A stretch of DNA of 38,858 nucleotides from Parageobacillus caldoxylosilyticus NBRC 107762 (GTDB lineage Bacteria; Bacillota; Bacilli; Bacillales; Anoxybacillaceae). How positions within the stretch are numbered: the stretch's first letter is position 1; each line of letters begins with the position of its first letter. The notes beneath the pieces are model-generated. The model saw nothing but the letters and a program-made list of their open reading frames with translations. It was not told where the DNA came from and did not search any database. Location: the NCBI RefSeq assembly GCF_000632715.1, contig NZ_BAWO01000026.1:1-38858 (forward strand), in the 5' to 3' direction. Position numbers and translations under genes: made by a program. Shown here one piece after another: positions 35,246 through 38,858 of this stretch.

Positions 35246-35506
35246 TTACCACCATATTCCGCCATAAGGGAATCCGTAGCCATAGTAAGGATAACCAAAA
35301 CCGCCATAGAACGGGGCTGTTAGCGCTCCACCCAACAGTCCGCCTAAAAGGCCGCCAAAGAACGGGCTGCCAAAACCAAATCCCCATCCCCATGGGCGAC
35401 CAAAACCACCAAAGAACGGACCACCAAAGAATGGGCGGCCAAAACCAAATCCCCACGGACGGCCAAATCCCCAGATTCTTGTATCTTGTAAGCTTATATC
35501 GTTCAT
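35246..35506 (-). CDS. Gly/Phe/Trp-rich low-complexity protein, 86 residues
   Basis: I do not recognise the family. The protein starts MNDISLQDTRIWGFGRPWGF and is then almost entirely Gly, Phe, Trp, Pro and Tyr, built of repeats such as GFGRP, RPFFGGPFFGG and FGSPFFGG, then GLLGGLLGGAL and an ending of YGG and YPYYGYG units. The ATG at 35506 has AAAGGAG upstream and a terminator follows the stop, so it is a genuine gene. Its composition resembles spore coat or exosporium-type proteins and self-associating low-complexity proteins. The GGLLGG core links it to the 47-residue protein encoded downstream. Confidence 0.8.
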   Translation of the reverse strand: MNDISLQDTRIWGFGRPWGFGFGRPFFGGPFFGGFGRPWGWGFGFGSPFFGGLLGGLLGGALTAPFYGGFGYPYYGYGFPYGGIWW

Positions 35507-35596
35507 GTTCGTCTCTCCTTTGCCGATTATTTTGCTTCTTCCCTTCCAACATATGTAGGACAAACGCCAAGGGCATGGGCGATTGACCTTTTGGGC

Positions 35597-35626
35597 AAAA
35601 AAAATAGGCGCCTAGACTCGCTAGGC
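35597..35626 (-). terminator. Terminator of the bioYDA operon
   Basis: GCCTAG and CTAGGC arms with a 5-base loop are followed on the minus strand by GCCTA and eight T. Confidence 0.75.
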
Positions 35627-35640
35627 AGCAGTGAAAACAA

Positions 35641-37008
35641 TTACCGAACGACTTTGGCCATTTCCGCGATCGAATCGAAGAGGATATGGACTGCTGTTTC
35701 CATCTGATCCTCTGCCATCGCTAACACGGGAATGAACGTGATCACCGGTCCGAGCGGGCGAATGATCAATCCGCGCTTTCGTGCTTCCAGAATAATGCGA
35801 TGTTCGATCATTTCGGAGCGCGGAAAAATTTGTTTCGTGTTTCGATCTTGAACAATTTCAATTCCTACCATTAATCCTTTTTGGCGAATATCCCCAACAA
35901 TTGGAATTTCATAAAGCTTCTCTAGCTTCTTTGCCAATATTTCTGCTTTTTTCCTTACATTTTCGACAAGATGCCGTTTTTCGATGAGCTCAATATTTTT
36001 TAAAGCGACAGAACAAGATAGCTGATTCCCCGTATATGTATGCCCGTGATAGAACGTCTTATCTTCATCAACGTCTCCTAAAAACGCAGCATAAACATCT
36101 TCTGTTGTCAATGTGGCGGCTAAAGGGAGATATCCTCCGGTAATGCCTTTTCCTAAGCAAACAATATCCGGATGGACATCCTCTTGCTCGCACGCAAACA
36201 GCGTTCCTGTCCTTCCGAATCCGACGGCGACCTCATCGCAAATAAGCAACACGCCATATTGTCGGCAAAGTGTTTCAACGCCTTTTAAAAATCCTTTTGG
36301 ATGTGTAATGATGCCCGCAGCCCCTTGAACGAGCGGCTCCACAATCATGCCGGCAATTTCCTCATGATGGCGGGCCAGCACATCTTCAAGCTGTTGTAAA
36401 CAATAGCTGACAATCTCCTCTTCACCGCCGTATTCGTCCATGCGATACACATACGGAGAAGGAACTTCGATTCGTTCAAACAACAGCGGCTTAAAAATGC
36501 GATGGAATAAATCCATTCCGCCGACACTCACAGCGCCGACCGTATCCCCATGATACGCTTCTTTTAAAGAAACAAATTTATTCTTTTTTGCATATTTAAC
36601 TGGATCGATGTTTTTCCAATATTGGTACGCCATTTTTAACGCGATTTCCACTGCGGCGGCACCCGTGTCGGAATAAAACACTTTCGAAAGCCCCGGCCAA
36701 AGCTCAATCAGCTTTTTCGCCAATAAAATCGAAGGCACATTGGCCGACCCGAGCAATGTCGAATGCGCGATCGTTTCGATTTGCATGTGCAAGGCTTCAT
36801 TTAGTTCAGGATCATTATGGCCATGGACGTTTACCCATAATGAGGCATATCCGTCTAAATATTTGTTTCCATTGACATCAAATAAGTAGCTTCCATTCCC
36901 TCGCTCAATAATCAGCGGATGTTCTTGCACATATGTTTTCATTTGGGTAAACGGGTGCCACACATACTCTTTATCCCATTGTTCTAACCGTTCATAACTA
37001 TACCTCAA
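35641..37008 (-). CDS. bioA: Adenosylmethionine-8-amino-7-oxononanoate aminotransferase
   Basis: BioA makes 7,8-diaminopelargonate, the second-last intermediate but one before biotin. The 455-residue class III aminotransferase shows YVWHPFTQM at the N-terminus, KFVSLKEAYHGDTVGA, the Asp of LICDEVAVGFGRTG and the PLP lysine in CLGKGITGGYLPLAA. The B. subtilis enzyme uses lysine and most others use SAM as amino donor; I cannot tell which applies here. The start is TTG at 37008 with AGGAGGTG upstream, overlapping the end of bioD by 11 bases. Confidence 0.94.
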   Translation of the reverse strand: MRYSYERLEQWDKEYVWHPFTQMKTYVQEHPLIIERGNGSYLFDVNGNKYLDGYASLWVNVHGHNDPELNEALHMQIETIAHSTLLGSANVPSILLAKKLIELWPGLSKVFYSDTGAAAVEIALKMAYQYWKNIDPVKYAKKNKFVSLKEAYHGDTVGAVSVGGMDLFHRIFKPLLFERIEVPSPYVYRMDEYGGEEEIVSYCLQQLEDVLARHHEEIAGMIVEPLVQGAAGIITHPKGFLKGVETLCRQYGVLLICDEVAVGFGRTGTLFACEQEDVHPDIVCLGKGITGGYLPLAATLTTEDVYAAFLGDVDEDKTFYHGHTYTGNQLSCSVALKNIELIEKRHLVENVRKKAEILAKKLEKLYEIPIVGDIRQKGLMVGIEIVQDRNTKQIFPRSEMIEHRIILEARKRGLIIRPLGPVITFIPVLAMAEDQMETAVHILFDSIAEMAKVVR

Positions 37009-37717
37009 CGGAAAGCACCTCCTGTAACAACTGCTTTTGCTCGTTATTCTTTAGCCAACGTTCCGCCATCGCCATCATCGTATACTTCGTCACCTTCGCA
37101 AGGGATGGCAATGTGGCGATGACCGGCAAACCTAACATTCTTTTTATTGTTTCAATATTATTCACATGAATGATGCTTTCGGCATTAAATTGATTAAAAA
37201 TTAATCCAAGAATACGAATGTCCTGCTGCTGTGCGTAAGATACAGTTGTCACCGTATGATGAATCGCGCCAAGTCCTGCTAAGGAAACAATGATAATTGG
37301 AATGTTGTATTCTCTAATCAAATCGTTTGTCATATAAAATCCTTGTTCTTTCTCTATTAACGGGACCGCTAAGCCTCCCGCCCCCTCGACAAGAACGATA
37401 TCATATTGACGTTTCCATTGTTCGATTTTTTCCGCTATCAATGCCGGGTCAATAGTGGTATTCGTTAATGTTGCTGCTAAATGCGGCGAAACGGCAGGTT
37501 CCATATAATATAGCCCTTCTGATTGCGGCAGTCCCACAACCTTCTCGTACCAATATTGATCGGCAAACGAAACTCCATCTTCCGCTAAGCCGGTTTGAAT
37601 GGGCTTAAATATTTTTACATTCAACCCTAATTTTTGGAAAACAAAGGCAAGAAAAGAGGTTGCCACCGTCTTGCCAATCTCTGTTCCTGTTCCGGTTATA
37701 AATATTGCTTTTCCCAT
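36998..37717 (-). CDS. bioD: Dethiobiotin synthetase
   Basis: BioD closes the ureido ring of dethiobiotin using ATP and CO2. From the ATG at 37717 (GGAGG upstream) it has 239 residues. The P-loop is ITGTGTEIGKTVAT at residues 7-20, with KPIQTG and VEGAGGLAVPL as substrate and nucleotide motifs. The start shares one base with the bioY stop (TAATG), so the two are coupled. The longer in-frame extension to 37798 lies inside bioY and is rejected. Confidence 0.95.
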   Translation of the reverse strand: MGKAIFITGTGTEIGKTVATSFLAFVFQKLGLNVKIFKPIQTGLAEDGVSFADQYWYEKVVGLPQSEGLYYMEPAVSPHLAATLTNTTIDPALIAEKIEQWKRQYDIVLVEGAGGLAVPLIEKEQGFYMTNDLIREYNIPIIIVSLAGLGAIHHTVTTVSYAQQQDIRILGLIFNQFNAESIIHVNNIETIKRMLGLPVIATLPSLAKVTKYTMMAMAERWLKNNEQKQLLQEVLSVEV

Positions 37718-38280
37718 TAGGAAACCGCCTCCTGATTGCGTATGACAATGTGAATACGCGGTAATATACGTGCAACAAGCACGGAACAAGCAGCACATAA
37801 CAGTAGATCACCAGGTACAGGAAGCACAAAGCCAAACCATAACGTTTGTCCAATGGTAAGCGGCTTTTCCATGATCCATTTCATCGCCATGTATAACCAG
37901 GCGCATCCAAAGAAATAAACAACAAGAAGAGTAGATAAATTTGCTAAAAATATCGTTACTGACCGGCGAAATTGAAAGACTTGCATCATCCATCCGTTGA
38001 CATAGGCCCCCACAACAAAACCAATCAAATAACCAAACGTCGGCTGAAACACATAGCTAGGCCCTCCTCCTTCCGCGAACACAGGCGCTCCTGCAAGGCC
38101 GATAAGCACATAGACAAGCTGGCTCAGCATTCCAAGCTTCGGCCCTAATAAACATCCCGCCAAATAAACGGAAGCGATTTGCAATGTAAACGGCACATAT
38201 GGAACCGGAACTTTGATAAACCCGCCAATGGCCGTAAGCGCGGCAAACAGCGCTGCTAACAAAAGCGATTTCGTTTTCAT
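37717..38280 (-). CDS. bioY: Biotin transporter BioY
   Basis: BioY is the substrate-binding S-component of an ECF-type biotin importer. The 187-residue membrane protein has about six hydrophobic segments. Family motifs are the VPVPYVPFTLQ segment near the N-terminus, GLAGAPVFAEGGGP in the middle and PTFGYLIGF. The ECF energising module is not encoded here. The ATG at 38280 has GGAGGGAG upstream. It heads bioYDA, and a BirA-type operator covers its promoter. Confidence 0.95.
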   Translation of the reverse strand: MKTKSLLLAALFAALTAIGGFIKVPVPYVPFTLQIASVYLAGCLLGPKLGMLSQLVYVLIGLAGAPVFAEGGGPSYVFQPTFGYLIGFVVGAYVNGWMMQVFQFRRSVTIFLANLSTLLVVYFFGCAWLYMAMKWIMEKPLTIGQTLWFGFVLPVPGDLLLCAACSVLVARILPRIHIVIRNQEAVS

Positions 38281-38312
38281 CTCTCTCCCTCCAATCCCAT
38301 ATTTTTTCTCTT

Positions 38313-38366
38313 ATTTTGCCTGACAATCTATTAAATGTCAACCATATTTTATATACAGGTTAACAT
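38313..38366 (-). promoter_or_regulatory. BirA operator and bioY promoter
   Basis: An inverted repeat ATGTCAACC (38335-38343) and GGTTAACAT (38358-38366), spaced by 14 bases, matches the Gram-positive BirA operator layout. On the minus strand TTGACA inside the operator and CAAAAT are spaced by 17 bases, a plausible promoter. BirA with biotinyl-AMP would block it. Confidence 0.85.
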
Positions 38367-38420
38367 ATAGATAGATTTTCCTACAAATGGAGCGAAATCG
38401 CCGTGATAGGAATGGTTATA

Positions 38421-38447
38421 AAAAATAAAACGGCTAATCCTAGCCGT
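38421..38447 (-). terminator. Terminator after the Cys-rich micropeptide gene
   Basis: ACGGCTA and TAGCCGT arms (38430-38436, 38441-38447) with a 4-base loop are followed on the minus strand by TTTATTTTTTAT. It ends a transcript running toward bioY. Confidence 0.8.
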
Positions 38448-38574
38448 CGAGTCGAAGTCATATTATAAATTCCTTTTTCCGCTCCGTTTTTATCCTTTCT
38501 GTCACAGAAATGAAACCACGCCAGAAACTTTGCTGGTCGCGTTTACGACTCGAGTGCCATTGATCCCTATTCCC

Positions 38575-38676
38575 TTACTTATGTTGAATAATCTTCATCC
38601 CACATTGACAAAGAATCGAATGTTTTAACCGGCGGATCGGCTGATGACATTGTTCGCAAATGATTTGTTTACGCAT
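38575..38676 (-). CDS. Cys-rich zinc-binding-type micropeptide, 33 residues
   Basis: I do not recognise this tiny gene. It starts MRKQIICEQCHQPIRRLKHS and ends ILCQCGMKIIQHK. The four Cys (7, 10, 23, 25) form CxxC and CxC pairs that could bind one zinc ion; His residues lie at 11 and 19. It is basic. The ATG at 38676 has AAAAGGAG at ideal spacing, and a terminator follows about 130 bases downstream. A weak Fur-like box lies about 30 bases upstream. A small zinc ribbon of this kind could be a nucleic-acid- or protein-binding factor; this is inference. Confidence 0.7.
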   Translation of the reverse strand: MRKQIICEQCHQPIRRLKHSILCQCGMKIIQHK

Positions 38677-38706
38677 GTTTATACTCTCCTTTTCACTGCT
38701 ATGAAA

Positions 38707-38721
38707 TGATTATTGCTATCA
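38707..38721. promoter_or_regulatory. Possible Fur-like box
   Basis: TGATTATTGCTATCA matches the Bacillus 7-1-7 Fur core (TGATAATNATTATCA) at 11 of 14 fixed positions. It lies about 30 bases upstream of the micropeptide gene, in a very AT-rich region where chance matches are frequent. Confidence 0.3.
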
Positions 38722-38792
38722 TTTATTATATATATTATTTATAAATAATCAATATTAAATAATAATAATTTTAATTTTATAAAACACATTAA

Positions 38793-38821
38793 TTGGATGG
38801 AAACGGTGATAATGTTATAAT
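38793..38821 (+). promoter_or_regulatory. SigA promoter of a gene beyond the window
   Basis: TTGGAT and a perfect TATAAT are spaced by 17 bases on the plus strand, about 30 bases before a strong ribosome site at the window edge. Confidence 0.75.
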
Positions 38822-38846
38822 AAAAATGAACAAATATTCTAACAAA

Positions 38847-38858
38847 AAAGGAGGTGTA
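38847..38858 (+). promoter_or_regulatory. Shine-Dalgarno sequence at the window edge
   Basis: AAAGGAGGTG is a near-perfect match to the 16S rRNA anti-SD. The start codon must lie just past the last base, so a plus-strand gene begins there. Confidence 0.8.

Overview
The window comes from the chromosome of a spore-forming Gram-positive bacterium of the Bacillaceae, most likely a thermophile of the Geobacillus/Parageobacillus group. Three things point there: gene order that follows Bacillus subtilis yut, yun, yur and yus segments almost gene for gene; strong GGAGG-type ribosome sites with many GTG and TTG starts; and the remnant of an IS200/IS605-type TnpB element. Almost everything is chromosomal housekeeping, with a few decayed inserts and some very short genes.

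Layout. 1-674 is a decayed segment of unknown origin. 675-4548 holds a DUF3055 gene, a small acidic cytosolic protein gene, yutD, the sporulation lipoprotein gene yutC, lipA (lipoyl synthase) and lytH (spore cortex/wall endopeptidase). 4587-9192 is a complete branched-chain amino acid ABC transporter (livJHMGF, minus strand) lying between lytH and yunB, which are neighbours in B. subtilis. A good CodY-like box precedes livJ. 9516-13794 is yunFEDCB. 13983-19164 is the SUF iron-sulfur assembly operon sufCDSUB, with an unusual leader. 19454-20460 holds yurZ and a wrecked TnpB element.

20717-23259 is the methionine importer metNPQ under a SAM-I (S-box) riboswitch. Just upstream lies a second, degenerate S-box with its own terminator but no surviving gene. 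23946-26492 is the yusD-yusI stretch including gcvH. 26547-32067 is the fatty acid beta-oxidation operon fadNAE, with a near-consensus FadR operator before fadN. 32255-34507 holds yuzL, a proline dehydrogenase, two CotF-like spore coat protein genes and a DUF2573 gene.

34924-35506 contains two tiny Gly/Phe-rich protein genes that look related to each other. 35641-38280 is bioYDA (biotin uptake and late biotin synthesis) behind a BirA-type operator. The window closes with a 33-residue Cys-rich micropeptide gene and, on the plus strand, the promoter and ribosome site of a gene that starts just beyond the end.

How the genes connect: LipA needs two Fe-S clusters supplied by SUF and acts on lipoyl-domain proteins such as GcvH. 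MetNPQ feeds methionine and hence SAM, which LipA consumes and which the S-boxes sense. The fad, liv and bio operons each carry a recognisable operator for FadR, CodY and BirA respectively. No rRNA, tRNA, CRISPR array, prophage or defence island was seen. The most unusual items are the orphan degenerate S-box, the paired hairpins in the suf leader, the internally deleted TnpB element with both ends preserved, and the undescribed small proteins.
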